A stretch of 64,000 nucleotides of DNA, taken from contig CAJURM010000002.1 of the NCBI GenBank assembly GCA_910589025.1, forward strand, positions 1-64,000, in the 5' to 3' direction. Position numbers and translations under genes: made by a program. The notes beneath the pieces are model-generated. The model ran no database searches. It had not been told where the DNA came from and saw only the letters and a list, made by a program, of their open reading frames with translations. Source of the stretch: an uncultured Odoribacter sp. GTDB lineage: Bacteria; Bacteroidota; Bacteroidia; Bacteroidales; Marinifilaceae. The first letter of the stretch is position 1; every line of letters starts with the position of its first letter. Positions 34,215 to 43,379 of the stretch are shown here, one piece after another.

Positions 34215-34865
34215 ATGAAAAAATATAAAAATTTGGTTTGGGATTGGAACGGTACGTTGTTGGATGACATCACGGCAGGGGTGGAAACATTAAATGACAT
34301 GCTGGAGAAGAGAGGATTGCAAAAACTTTCTGTGGAAGAATACAAGGATGTTTTCGGTTTTCCGGTAGTTGATTTCTATAAAAAAGTAGGATTTGACATG
34401 GAAAAAGAGAGTCTGCATGAGATTTCGGTTGATTTTGTGGAAACCTATGACCGCTTTGCCGGGAACATCACCCTGAATCAATCTGTCCCGGAGGTGTTGT
34501 GCGGTATACAGCAGGCGGGGAGGAAGCAGTATATCCTTTCGGCATTGCGGGAAGACCTGCTTAAACAGATGGTTGTTGATTTTCAAATCGGCCATTATTT
34601 TGAACAGGTGTGCGGTTCCGATAACATATATGCTGCCGGAAAGATTGAAAGAGGGAAGAGAATGGTAGAAGCGTACCGCTTGTGTCCGGAAGAAACCCTT
34701 ATGGTTGGCGATACGCTTCACGATGCGGAGGTGGCGTGCGCTTTGGGGTTTGACTGTGTCCTGTATGCCGGAGGACACAACAGTGTGTGGCGTCTGAAAG
34801 AGAAAGCCCCGGTTATTGAGAGAATGGAGGAATTATTAAAAAGGGAAGACCTGAGTCTGAACTGA
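34215..34865 (+). CDS. HAD-family hydrolase with DxN motif I
   Basis: The 216-residue HAD-fold protein starts MKKYKNLVWDWNGTLLDD. Motif I reads D-W-N where most phosphatases have D-x-D; the second Asp is normally the general acid/base. The rest is intact: cap helices (TAGVETLNDMLEKRGL), a motif II position in LSALRED, a Lys near GKIERGK and motif IV VGDTLHDAEVA. The DWNGTLLDD variant recurs among HAD proteins, so it is probably a real subfamily with altered or slower chemistry rather than a pseudogene. Relation to Gph is clear by fold, but the substrate is unknown. It stands alone, about 160 bp after the HIT gene, and has no exact -7 box that I can see. Confidence 0.85.
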   Translation: MKKYKNLVWDWNGTLLDDITAGVETLNDMLEKRGLQKLSVEEYKDVFGFPVVDFYKKVGFDMEKESLHEISVDFVETYDRFAGNITLNQSVPEVLCGIQQAGRKQYILSALREDLLKQMVVDFQIGHYFEQVCGSDNIYAAGKIERGKRMVEAYRLCPEETLMVGDTLHDAEVACALGFDCVLYAGGHNSVWRLKEKAPVIERMEELLKREDLSLN

Positions 34866-34998
34866 AGAAAAAGGGCTGAATATTCTGGGTGGTCTTGCTT
34901 CTTGGATTATCGCACACGTTTTTTATTTTCAAAAAGAAATTTTGGAAACGATATTTACGGTTAATTTTTTGGAAATCATCCTATTTTTATCTTTTTTT

Positions 34999-35009
34999 AA
35001 CGTCCGTTT
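34999..35009 (+). repeat. Palindromic motif copy 1 upstream of the sigma gene
   Basis: AACGTCCGTTT: AACG-TC-CGTT is itself an inverted repeat, and its complement AAACGGACGTT recurs at 35184-35194. Confidence 0.4.
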
Positions 35010-35183
35010 AATTGGGAAAAAAAGCTGAAAAGAAGAGGGTCCGTGTATGTTTGGGTAGGTAAGGGTGAGGGTGGAGTAATATTTGCTTGAGAATCAATCT
35101 TTTTGATAGTTTCTGAAAGGAAAGGGAAGGGGTAAAAAAAGAAAAAAATTTAAGGATTCCGGTTTTCTGAAATGTGCCCAAAA

Positions 35184-35194
35184 AAACGGACGTT
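35184..35194 (-). repeat. Palindromic motif copy 2 upstream of the sigma gene
   Basis: AAACGGACGTT, the exact reverse complement of 34999-35009; about 100 bp before the sigma-factor start. Confidence 0.4.
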
Positions 35195-35297
35195 TAAATG
35201 GTGATGGATTATACCGTTCTTGTGGCTTTGAGGGGAAACTCTAAGAGGTAATTAAAACGTATAACAATGGGGAGTTCAGAAACATTTCGCTTGGGTG

Positions 35298-35873
35298 ATG
35301 GAAGGTGAAAAAAAAGTGGTTGTTCGGTTGAAAAAAGGCAACAGGCTTGCCTTTACAATGGTATACATGGAATACCATAAAAGGCTGTATGGTTTTGCTT
35401 TTCATTATCTTGGCGACCGTTATCAGGCGGAAGACGCCATACAATGGCTTTTTCTCCGGTTGTGGGAAAACCGGCAACTGCTGAACGAGCAGATGAATCT
35501 GAAAAGTTATTTGTTCACCAGTTTAAAAAACTACGTCCTCAACTTACTCCGTGACGGGAAAAGGGAAGCTCTCCGGCAGCAGCAATTTGTGCTTGAAAAA
35601 GAGGAAACGGAAGACAACAGCCTTTTGCTGCATTTGGATGAAGAGGAGTTGCGGAAACGTCTGACTGCTGCTATTGCAACCTTGTCCCCGCAGAAGCGTA
35701 AAATCTGTGAACTGAAACTGGAAGGCAATTTGTCCAATGCGGAAATAGCCGGTCTTTTGCAGATTTCTGTCAACACTGTCAAGTTTCAGTATAATCAGAT
35801 AATTAAAGATTTGCGCAACCGGATTTCCCCTGCGTTGCTATTGTTTTTTTCTTTTCTTTTTCTGTTGCCATAG
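35298..35873 (+). CDS. ECF (extracytoplasmic function) RNA polymerase sigma factor
   Basis: This 191-residue sigma-70-type factor has region 2 (FTMVYMEYHKRLYGFAFHYLGDRYQAEDAIQWLFLRLWEN, about residues 20-59) and region 4 (LSPQKRKICELKLEGNLSNAEIAGLLQISVNTVKFQYNQIIKDLR) with the -35-binding HTH. It belongs to the class that works with FecR anti-sigma factors to switch on SusC/D loci. I start at ATG 35298; the preceding GTG (35295) is an alternative. A hydrophobic tail (ALLLFFSFLFLLP) follows region 4, common in this group. The fecR gene starts 106 bp later; the gap holds an AT-only hairpin (35882-35907). It probably drives the STN-SusC operon at 37075. Confidence 0.95.
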   Translation: MEGEKKVVVRLKKGNRLAFTMVYMEYHKRLYGFAFHYLGDRYQAEDAIQWLFLRLWENRQLLNEQMNLKSYLFTSLKNYVLNLLRDGKREALRQQQFVLEKEETEDNSLLLHLDEEELRKRLTAAIATLSPQKRKICELKLEGNLSNAEIAGLLQISVNTVKFQYNQIIKDLRNRISPALLLFFSFLFLLP

Positions 35874-35979
35874 GAGCTTTTTTCAAAAAAAGATTAATTT
35901 TTTTGAATTTTATATCATACCTCCCTGCCTTTTTGGTGTATTACTTATAGATCGTGAGTAATAGTGAATCATAAATAAA

Positions 35980-36978
35980 ATGAATTTGGACGAAAAGTTG
36001 ATTGGCCGCTATTTTGCCCGTTTGTGTGATGAGGCGGAAGAGAAGGAAGTCAGGCGGTGGTTTGCTTCTGCCGAAGGGCAGGCCTATTTGTCGGCTGATA
36101 TGGAGAAGAAGATGGCGGTATGGGAGGGTGAAAAAGACGGGATGGTGGATCATGAAATTCCTACAGATGTCTTGTTTGAGCGCATTGAAAAGAAAATCCG
36201 GAGAAAAGAATACAGCATGTGGTTGTATCGGGCGGCTGTTGTCGTGCTGCCTCTGATATTCACAGCGTCTCTGGCTCTGTTGTTGTTCAGAACGCCTGAA
36301 AAAGAGATGGTTTCCTATCGGGAGGTAACAGTGGCCAAGGGGGAGCAGCTCCAGGTGCTGATGCAGGACGGCACGCGGATTTGGCTGAATGCGGACAGCC
36401 GCTTGGTATATCCTGACAATTTCAACGGCAGGGAAAGGGTGGTGAGGTTGGAAGGAGAGGCTTATTTTGAGGTGGCTAAAAACAGTGAAAAACCTTTCCG
36501 GGTGGAGTTGGAAGCAATGGATATTTTGGTGACCGGAACATCATTCGATATCAAAGCCTATCCGGAGGACTCGTTAATACAGACTTGTCTGGCGGAAGGG
36601 GCTATCCGGTTGCACAACAAAGTGGCAGCACAGGAAAATTGGGTGGCTATGAAACCCGGAGAGGTGGCATGGTTGTCGAAATATAGCGGAGCGTGCCGGG
36701 TGGATACGACCGACGATGCCGGAAGTTATTATGCGTGGAAAGGAGACCGCTTGATATTTAAGAAAAAACCCCTCCGGGAAGTCCTTAAGGTGCTGGAAAG
36801 GAAATTTGACCGGGTTTTTGAGGTTGAGAATCCGGCATTGTACCGATACACATATACCATCACCTTTCACCGTGAAAGTTTAAAGGAGATTTTGGAAGAC
36901 ATGCAGCGGATTACTCCGGTACGCTTTCGCCGGGTGGACGACAGGTATATTGTAAGTAGCAGAAATGGAAAAGAATAA
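35980..36978 (+). CDS. FecR-family anti-sigma factor
   Basis: This 332-residue inner-membrane regulator has a cytoplasmic N-terminal sigma-binding region (ARLCDEAEEKEVRRWFAS), one membrane helix (about 82-104, WLYRAAVVVLPLIFTASLALLLF) and a periplasmic FecR domain (VAKGEQLQVLMQDGTRIWLNADSRLVYP, GEAYFEVAKNSEKPFRVE, VTGTSFDIKAYP). A DUF4974-type C-terminus (FKKKPLREVLKVLERKFDRVFEVENP) is expected to meet the STN domain of the partner SusC. On ligand import SusC signals to FecR, which frees the ECF sigma factor. It lies between the sigma gene and the STN-containing susC, the usual three-part layout. Confidence 0.95.
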   Translation: MNLDEKLIGRYFARLCDEAEEKEVRRWFASAEGQAYLSADMEKKMAVWEGEKDGMVDHEIPTDVLFERIEKKIRRKEYSMWLYRAAVVVLPLIFTASLALLLFRTPEKEMVSYREVTVAKGEQLQVLMQDGTRIWLNADSRLVYPDNFNGRERVVRLEGEAYFEVAKNSEKPFRVELEAMDILVTGTSFDIKAYPEDSLIQTCLAEGAIRLHNKVAAQENWVAMKPGEVAWLSKYSGACRVDTTDDAGSYYAWKGDRLIFKKKPLREVLKVLERKFDRVFEVENPALYRYTYTITFHRESLKEILEDMQRITPVRFRRVDDRYIVSSRNGKE

Positions 36979-36989
36979 ATAGTGTATGT

Positions 36990-37063
36990 ATAAAAAATGA
37001 CCGGACTATGTTGTCGCATCTTCCGGTCATCAGATTGTTGAACCAGTGTTAAATTAATCCAAC
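36990..37063 (-). ncRNA. Candidate antisense small RNA to the susC leader (DonS-like)
   Basis: On the minus strand a -7 box TACTTTTG (TAnnTTTG; 37068-37075) is followed about 35 bp further on by a 9-bp perfect hairpin (arms 37022-37030 and 36997-37005) and six Us (36991-36996). That is a complete promoter-plus-terminator unit for an RNA of about 70-75 nt, fully complementary to the 5' leader of the plus-strand susC up to about 12 nt before its ATG. Cis-antisense RNAs of this size repress ECF/FecR-regulated loci in Bacteroides (DonS). No good -33 box was found, and the transcript is a prediction. Confidence 0.42.
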
Positions 37064-37074
37064 AAATCAAAAGT

Positions 37075-40000
37075 ATGAAAAAAGAGTTAGTTCATCACGA
37101 AAGAAAAGGATTTTTTTCTTTTTCGTGGGTAACCTCATTAAGGGTGAGGGTTACGGCGTTATTTTTATTAATTTCGTTATCCGGGACTTTTGCGTCTGTG
37201 TATTCCCAGCGGGTATCGTTAAACCTGAAAAATGTTTCTTTGGAAGAGGCTTTGGAAAAGTTGTCCAAACAATCCGGTGTGGAGATAGCATACAGCAGTG
37301 AAGTCATCAAAAGCAGCCGGAAAGTGACTATCAGTCAGAAGGATGTTGAAGTGGAAACCGTGTTGAACGACTTATTGAAGGGAACACGCATTCTGCATCA
37401 GCAAGTAGACGGCAAAATCTATCTCACTGTAGGGAAAGAGCAGGTCGCTGCTCAGCAGAATCGGAGTAAACAGGTGGAGGTGAAGGGGGTTATTGTTGAT
37501 ACGAAAGGTTTGCCGATTGTCGGTGCAAACGTTTTTGTTACCGAAACCATGACGGGAGTTTCCACCGATATGGATGGAAAATTTTCCGTAATGGCTCCGG
37601 AGGGTTCGAAACTGAGAATCTCTTTTATCGGTTACATTACCCAGGAAATTGTGGCACAGGCTGCACCCGAACTTAAAATTGTTCTGAAAGAGGATGCGCA
37701 GAACCTGGATGAAGTAGTGGTGATTGGATATGGAACCACCAAGAAAAGAGATTTGACCGGAGCGGTTTCTTCTGTAAAAATGGAAGATACGCCTTTGGCT
37801 ACGGTGGGTTCCGTTAGTCAGGCTTTGGCAGGAAAAGCAGCCGGATTTCAGGTGTCGACCATCAGTGCACAGCCCGGTGGTGGGGCTTCATTCCTGGTTC
37901 GTGGTTCCGCTTCTTCGGATGCGGCAGGAAATGCCCCTTTGATTATCATCGACGGTTTTCCTGTCAGTGATCCCGGAAACGTATCCGCAGGAAAGTATAG
38001 TGACGGAAGCAAAGACAATATCTTGTCTTCCATTAACCCCAATGATATTGAGTCTATTGAAATTTTGAAAGATGCCAGTGCCACGGCCATTTACGGTTCC
38101 CGTGCAGGTAACGGTGTGGTTATCATCACTACGAAACGGGGAAAAGCCGGTGCACTGCGCGTACAGTATTCCGGTTCCGCATCTTTGCAGAAAATGGCAA
38201 AGAGCTATGATATGATGGATGCCAGGGAATTTATGCATGAAACCAACCGTTTTTTGAGAGAAAAATGGATGTATGATAATAAAATCGGTATTTATGGAGG
38301 TGTGAGCGAAGGTTCGGTAACTCCTTTTGCTCCCCGTTATGATGAAACCCAGGTGCCGGAAAACGACACCGACTGGTTTGACCTGATTACCCGTACGGGC
38401 TGGCAGACACAACACAATGTTTCTTTGAATGGCGGTTCTGAAAAGACGCAGTATCTGGTTTCATTGAACTATTTTAAACAGGAAGGTGTGGTAAAAAACA
38501 ACGGCATGGAACGTTATTCCGCCCGTGTGAATTTGGACCAGAAAATCAGCGATTATGTAAAAGCGGGTATCAACCTGACCATGTCGCGCAACAACTATGA
38601 TAATGTGCCGTTAGGTTCGGGACAGAATGAGCAGGCTCCGATTCTGGTGTCGGCAGCCCAATTTAATCCGCTATTGTCTGTAAAAGATGCAAACGGGGAT
38701 TATGTGTTGAATACGATGGCCGCCTTTTTGCCCAATCCGGTTTCTTTGCTGGAAATTACCGACCAGACCCGAAAAGAGCGTATGCTGGCGACTGTTTTTC
38801 TTGAAATCGAGCCGATAAAAGACTTGCGCATCCGGGGGAATGTCGGAATTGACCGCAATTACCAGAAACGCCAGACGTATTTGCCGCGTACCACTTTGTA
38901 CGGACAGAGAGAGGGCGGAAAAGCGGACATTGCACAGGCTGATAATTCCGATTACCTGGCTGAGTTGACTATAAGCTATAACAAAACGATAAAAGACCAT
39001 AGTTTCGGAATTATGGCAGGTCACTCTTATCAGGTGTTTGAATACGAATCGTTGGGATTGAGCAATAATAAATTCCTGATTGACGGATTCCTGTTCAATA
39101 ATATCGGTGCGGGAGCGGCTGAGAAGCCCGGAGTGTCTTCAAGTGCCGGAAAAGACCGGATGGCTTCTTTCTTCGGACGTCTGAACTATTCATATTTGGG
39201 ACGTTATTTATTGACGGCGACTTTACGTGCTGACGGTTCGTCCAACTTCTCCAAGAATAACCGTTGGGGGTATTTCCCGTCCGTAGCTTTGGGATGGAGA
39301 ATTTCCGACGAAAACTTTATGCAGGGGTTGAGCCACATCGTTTCCAATACCAAACTGAGAGTCAGTTACGGTGAAACGGGTAATGCCAATGTAGGCAATA
39401 AGGCCATCAGTTTCTATCAGGTGGGTTACAACAACGTGATTGGTAATAGTGAAGTGACCGGAGTGTATTTGAGTCAGTTCGGTAACCCGGATTTGAAATG
39501 GGAAACGACTAAAGAGTGGAACTTCGGATTGGATCTGGGCTTCCTCAATAACCGCATCAATGTGACGGCAGAATACTTTAGCCGGGTGGTATCTGATCTG
39601 CTCAATGAAAAATCATTGTTGAATTACCATGAAGTGAGCAAAATTATTGCCAATATCGGTGAGACGCAGAGCCGCGGATTTGAATTGACTATCAATACCC
39701 GGAATATTGAAACGACCGATTTCAGCTGGTCTACGGACATTACGCTTTCGGCTTACCGGGACAAATGGAAACAGCGTGACCCGGATTGGAAACCTGCTGC
39801 TTATTCTATTTATCATGCTCCCATGCGTGGTTGGTATGGCTACAGAGCGGATGGTCTGGTACAACCTGGAGAAGTGGTACCCCACATGCCGGCTGCAATC
39901 CCGGGACAGGTGAAGCTGAAAGATATTGACGGATTCCAGCGGGATGCCGACGGAAATATTATGGTAGACTCCAAAGGACGTCAGATTAAGACCGGCAAGC

Positions 40001-40545
40001 CGGATGGACGCCTGGACGATGCGGACAAAGAATTCTGGGGCTCTTCCGACCCGGGTTATCTTTTCGGTTTCAACAATACGTTACGTTTCAAAAATTGGGA
40101 CTTGAATTTCTATATGTACGGACAGTTTGACAAGTTGGTAAACGGACGGGATTATCAGAAATCCTGGCTGACGGGAGCAGACGGCATGACGGGAGTGGTA
40201 AATATGAACCGCGGATACAATATGCCGCGCTCTGTCAAAAATATTTGGAGCCACGACAATCAGAACGGAACGATGCCCGGTTATTTCCAGAATGATAGTC
40301 AATACGGTATCGGCGATTACTATTTGGAAAAGACCTGGTTCCTGAGAATGCGGAATATTACATTGGGCTATACAGTGCCGGCAGAAAAGATGAGAGGTGT
40401 GTTGTCCGCTTTGAGAGTCTATGTGGATGTGAACAATCCTTTTGTCATCACTCCTTATGACGGACTGGATCCGGAAACGGATAACAGCAGCTGGGCTTAT
40501 CCGAATGTCAGGACATACAGCTTGGGAGTGGATATAACGTTCTAA
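37075..40545 (+). CDS. SusC/RagA-family TonB-dependent transporter with STN signalling domain
   Basis: This 1156-residue transporter has a long signal sequence (VTALFLLISLSGTFASVYS) and then an STN domain (VSLNLKNVSLEEALEKLSKQSGVEIAYSSEVIK, about 50-110) that contacts FecR. A CarboxypepD_reg-like domain follows (VKGVIVDTKGLPIVGANVFV), then the TonB box-like DEVVVIGYGTTKKRDLTGAVS, plug (LVRGSASSDAAGNAPLIIIDG, IESIEILKDASATAIYGSRAGNGVVIITTKRG) and barrel ending LGVDITF. It imports the glycan targeted by the locus and senses it through STN-FecR-sigma. Its leader (36979-37074) holds the antisense RNA candidate. susD follows 27 bp later. Confidence 0.97.
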   Translation: MKKELVHHERKGFFSFSWVTSLRVRVTALFLLISLSGTFASVYSQRVSLNLKNVSLEEALEKLSKQSGVEIAYSSEVIKSSRKVTISQKDVEVETVLNDLLKGTRILHQQVDGKIYLTVGKEQVAAQQNRSKQVEVKGVIVDTKGLPIVGANVFVTETMTGVSTDMDGKFSVMAPEGSKLRISFIGYITQEIVAQAAPELKIVLKEDAQNLDEVVVIGYGTTKKRDLTGAVSSVKMEDTPLATVGSVSQALAGKAAGFQVSTISAQPGGGASFLVRGSASSDAAGNAPLIIIDGFPVSDPGNVSAGKYSDGSKDNILSSINPNDIESIEILKDASATAIYGSRAGNGVVIITTKRGKAGALRVQYSGSASLQKMAKSYDMMDAREFMHETNRFLREKWMYDNKIGIYGGVSEGSVTPFAPRYDETQVPENDTDWFDLITRTGWQTQHNVSLNGGSEKTQYLVSLNYFKQEGVVKNNGMERYSARVNLDQKISDYVKAGINLTMSRNNYDNVPLGSGQNEQAPILVSAAQFNPLLSVKDANGDYVLNTMAAFLPNPVSLLEITDQTRKERMLATVFLEIEPIKDLRIRGNVGIDRNYQKRQTYLPRTTLYGQREGGKADIAQADNSDYLAELTISYNKTIKDHSFGIMAGHSYQVFEYESLGLSNNKFLIDGFLFNNIGAGAAEKPGVSSSAGKDRMASFFGRLNYSYLGRYLLTATLRADGSSNFSKNNRWGYFPSVALGWRISDENFMQGLSHIVSNTKLRVSYGETGNANVGNKAISFYQVGYNNVIGNSEVTGVYLSQFGNPDLKWETTKEWNFGLDLGFLNNRINVTAEYFSRVVSDLLNEKSLLNYHEVSKIIANIGETQSRGFELTINTRNIETTDFSWSTDITLSAYRDKWKQRDPDWKPAAYSIYHAPMRGWYGYRADGLVQPGEVVPHMPAAIPGQVKLKDIDGFQRDADGNIMVDSKGRQIKTGKPDGRLDDADKEFWGSSDPGYLFGFNNTLRFKNWDLNFYMYGQFDKLVNGRDYQKSWLTGADGMTGVVNMNRGYNMPRSVKNIWSHDNQNGTMPGYFQNDSQYGIGDYYLEKTWFLRMRNITLGYTVPAEKMRGVLSALRVYVDVNNPFVITPYDGLDPETDNSSWAYPNVRTYSLGVDITF

Positions 40546-40572
40546 TTTAATTGAATTTAAAAGTTTTGTTCT

Positions 40573-42054
40573 ATGAAAAAATTATTATATATTCTATTGT
40601 TTTTCATTCCGGTGGTGGGGTGTACGAACCTCGATTCGGAAATGTATGATGTAATCAATCCGACCATCTTCCCGAAAACGGAAGAAGATGCGGAGGCTTT
40701 GGTCACAGCGGCGGCGTATGCGCCTTTTTGGTCTAATTATTGGTCCGGAATTTTTACGGAAGGTGAGGGAGGAATCCAGATTATCGGGGATATGACAACC
40801 GATTTGGGAGATTGTAATTGGGATGATGCGGTATGGACGGGTGTATTGGTACCTGAGTTTACCCCTTATACCGGAGGCGTGACACAGTTCTACGGGTATG
40901 TGAACAGCATCAGTAAAATGACTTTGACTATCAGCCGGATTGAAGGTGTGGATATGGACCCGGAAAAGAAAGCCCGTCTGATTGCGGAATTGCGTTGCGG
41001 ACGGGGCTGGATGGCTTATTTGTTGTATGACTGGTTCGGACCGGTGCCTGTGGCTACGCTTGAACAGCTTGAAAATCCGTTGAGAGAAGAGATTTTGCCC
41101 CGTCCGACGAAGGAGTGGATGGTAAATTACATCGAAACGGAACTGAAAGAAGCTGCTAAGGTATTGCCTCCGGTGTATGCGGCCAATAGCGGTGACTACG
41201 GACGGATGCACGCCGGACTTGCCCATACGCTTCTGATGAAACTCTACATGCACGAAGGACGCTGGTCGGATGCCGTGGCTTGTGGACGCGAGCTGATGAA
41301 AGCCGATTACGGTTATGCCCTGCAAACCAATTATGAGGATATTTTCACTTTGGAAAACGAACGGAACAGTGAAATTATCTGGGCGTGTCAGGAGAAACGC
41401 GACATTTGTGAAAGTATGTGGTTGGCACACGTTTTACCGAGCCAGTATATCACAAAGAACGAAAATATCCAGAAGTGGAACGGTTACCGTGTGCCGTGGG
41501 CGTTTTATCATACTTTTGAAGCCCAGGACAAGCGTCTGAAAGTACTGGTGGGTGAATTTACGGATGCGGAAGGGACGGTCTATAATGAGGCCAATCCGGG
41601 TACGGGAAATGAAATGACACTGGGAGCGTTGCCGGTGAAATATGGGGAAGACCCGAACGCTACGGGCGAAGGAAGTGAAGTGGACTGGGTGGTATATCGT
41701 TATGCCGATGTATTGCTTTTGATGGCGGAAGCCTTGGTACGTGAAGGAAATGCCGTGACGTCGGAAGCTGCCGCATTATTCAGCGATGTGCGTGCACGTG
41801 CCGGATTGAGCCGTTATGCTGTGGGCGATTTTGCAGGTGTTCAGGATTTTCTGGATAAAATTTTGTTGGAACGCGGTCATGAATTGTGGTTTGAGGGATG
41901 CCGCCGCAGTGATTTGATCCGTCATGGAAAATATGTTGAAAAAGCGAAAGAGAAGGGTTCTGTTACGGCTGCCGATCATTTTAATATAATGCCTTTGCCT
42001 TCAAGTGCTATTACCAATGGAAAAGGTATTGTGCTTCAGAATCCGGTATATTGA
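40573..42054 (+). CDS. SusD/RagB-family glycan-binding lipoprotein
   Basis: The 493-residue surface lipoprotein has lipobox FIPVVGC (Cys17). It is SusD-like: an N-terminal acidic anchor region, TPR helices (KARLIAELRCGRGWMAYLLYDWFGPVPV), the ADVLLLMAEALVREGNAV segment and a C-terminal ILLERGHELWFEGCRRSDLIRHGKYVEKAKEKG signature, ending FNIMPLPSSAITNGKGIVLQNPVY. It pairs with the STN-SusC just upstream (27-bp gap) to bind and pass ligand. An intrinsic terminator after it would reduce read-through into the enzyme genes. Confidence 0.95.
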   Translation: MKKLLYILLFFIPVVGCTNLDSEMYDVINPTIFPKTEEDAEALVTAAAYAPFWSNYWSGIFTEGEGGIQIIGDMTTDLGDCNWDDAVWTGVLVPEFTPYTGGVTQFYGYVNSISKMTLTISRIEGVDMDPEKKARLIAELRCGRGWMAYLLYDWFGPVPVATLEQLENPLREEILPRPTKEWMVNYIETELKEAAKVLPPVYAANSGDYGRMHAGLAHTLLMKLYMHEGRWSDAVACGRELMKADYGYALQTNYEDIFTLENERNSEIIWACQEKRDICESMWLAHVLPSQYITKNENIQKWNGYRVPWAFYHTFEAQDKRLKVLVGEFTDAEGTVYNEANPGTGNEMTLGALPVKYGEDPNATGEGSEVDWVVYRYADVLLLMAEALVREGNAVTSEAAALFSDVRARAGLSRYAVGDFAGVQDFLDKILLERGHELWFEGCRRSDLIRHGKYVEKAKEKGSVTAADHFNIMPLPSSAITNGKGIVLQNPVY

Positions 42055-42085
42055 TAAATAGTTATTGTTACCGATAATTTCATGG

Positions 42086-42115
42086 AAAAGGGAGAGAAAT
42101 TCTCTCCCTTTTTTG
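42086..42115 (+). terminator. Terminator-like hairpin after susD
   Basis: AAAAGGGAGAG and CTCTCCCTTTT arms with a short loop, followed by TTTTTTGTTT. It lies between susD and the acetyltransferase gene; partial termination here would give the usual excess of SusCD over enzymes. Confidence 0.8.
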
Positions 42116-42161
42116 TTTCTTTGCCTTGTAAAGGGGTAGGGAGAGGGGTATCGGGAAGTAA

Positions 42162-43367
42162 ATGATAATAAGAGGTGTAATGGAAATGATAAAACAAACC
42201 AGGCGTTTATTGTCGCTTGATGTACTGCGCGGCATCACGGTTGCCGGCATGATATTGGTGAATGATCCCGGAAGCTGGGGGGCGGTCTATGCTCCTTTGT
42301 GTCATGCCTATTGGAATGGCTTGACACCGACGGATTTGGTTTTTCCCTTTTTCATGTTTATTATGGGAGTCTCCATGTTTTTTTCATTGAGAAAATACGA
42401 TTTTATATTTTCCTGGCAGGCGGTGGGGAAAATACTGAAGCGGTTCGCCTTGATTTTTTTAATCGGGCTGGGTATCACTTGGTTTGCCCAATGGTTCGGA
42501 GCTTTATGTGATGTCAGGAATGAACATTTGTCTGCGGGACAGCGGTTCGCTGCTGCTTTTTTTTCGTTCGATCATCTGCGCATCTTAGGGGTGTTGCAAC
42601 GTCTGGCTATTGCTTATCTGGGCGGAGCTTTGCTGAGTTTGTGGATAAAGCCGAAACATTACTTGTGGGCTTCTGTCGTTATTCTGGTCGGTTATTTCCT
42701 GATTCTGTTGTTTGGAAACGGTTTTGTGTTGTCGGCAGACAGCATATTGGTAAAAGTGGATGAAGCACTCTTCGGTGCCAATCATGTGCATGGAGCCTAT
42801 TTGAGTGACGGAACGCGTTTGGCGTTCGATCCGGAAGGGTTCCTGAGTGCCTTGCCCTGTTTTGCGCATGTGTTGTTAGGCATGTATGTGGGAAATATGC
42901 TGGTAAAAATCAAAGAGGATGAAATCCGTGTCAGAAACCTGTTTGTTTATGGGACGGTTTTGTTTTTTGCCGGTTATCTCCTCAGTTACGGCTGTCCGAT
43001 AAATAAAAAGATATGGAGTCCCACTTTTGTCCTGGTGGCTTGTGGGTTGGCCTCTTTGCTGCTTGCTTTGTTGATGTATATTATTGACATAAAGGGATGT
43101 CGGCGGTGGAGCCGTTTTTTTGAAGCTTTCGGAGTGAATCCGCTTTTTATTTATGTATTGGCGGGAGTACTCTCCATCGTGTTGGGTAACTTGTGTTTTA
43201 CCTGGAACGGGGGATGGATCAGCGTGCAGGCATTTGTTTACAGACATCTGTTGGCGTCGTGGATGAATCCCTATTTTGCTTCTTTGGTCTATGCGCTTAT
43301 ATTTGTATTGTTGAATTGGGTGGTGGCGAGGATTTTATACAAACGGCAGATTTTTATAAAGATTTAA
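42162..43367 (+). CDS. HGSNAT/NagX-like membrane acetyltransferase (DUF5009/COG4299)
   Basis: The 401-residue protein has about ten membrane helices. Its N-terminus (RLLSLDVLRGITVAGMILVN, then CHAYWNGLTPTDLVFPFFMFIMG) matches human lysosomal heparan-alpha-glucosaminide N-acetyltransferase, including the His of the KHASWNG motif, here H48, which in HGSNAT carries the acetyl group. HGSNAT moves acetyl from cytosolic acetyl-CoA to terminal alpha-glucosamine on the other side of the membrane. Bacterial relatives named NagX are linked to GlcNAc uptake, so transport is the main alternative. The neighbouring GH89 enzyme cleaves terminal alpha-GlcNAc, the very product of HGSNAT. The start may be ATG 42162, 42180 or 42186. 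It begins 107 bp after susD, past a terminator, and ends 12 bp before the next gene. Confidence 0.82.
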   Translation: MIIRGVMEMIKQTRRLLSLDVLRGITVAGMILVNDPGSWGAVYAPLCHAYWNGLTPTDLVFPFFMFIMGVSMFFSLRKYDFIFSWQAVGKILKRFALIFLIGLGITWFAQWFGALCDVRNEHLSAGQRFAAAFFSFDHLRILGVLQRLAIAYLGGALLSLWIKPKHYLWASVVILVGYFLILLFGNGFVLSADSILVKVDEALFGANHVHGAYLSDGTRLAFDPEGFLSALPCFAHVLLGMYVGNMLVKIKEDEIRVRNLFVYGTVLFFAGYLLSYGCPINKKIWSPTFVLVACGLASLLLALLMYIIDIKGCRRWSRFFEAFGVNPLFIYVLAGVLSIVLGNLCFTWNGGWISVQAFVYRHLLASWMNPYFASLVYALIFVLLNWVVARILYKRQIFIKI

Positions 43368-43379
43368 TAGTGATGTATC

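Larger units (their letters stand above)
34866..35297. other. Intergenic region upstream of the ECF sigma gene
   Basis: The 430 bp have no believable gene. They contain two copies of a small palindrome, AACGTCCGTT (34999-35008) and AAACGGACGTTT (35184-35195), in opposite orientation, 174 bp apart; these are candidate regulator sites for the sigma/FecR locus. The rest is A/T- and G-rich simple sequence (about 35030-35150). Confidence 0.45.
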
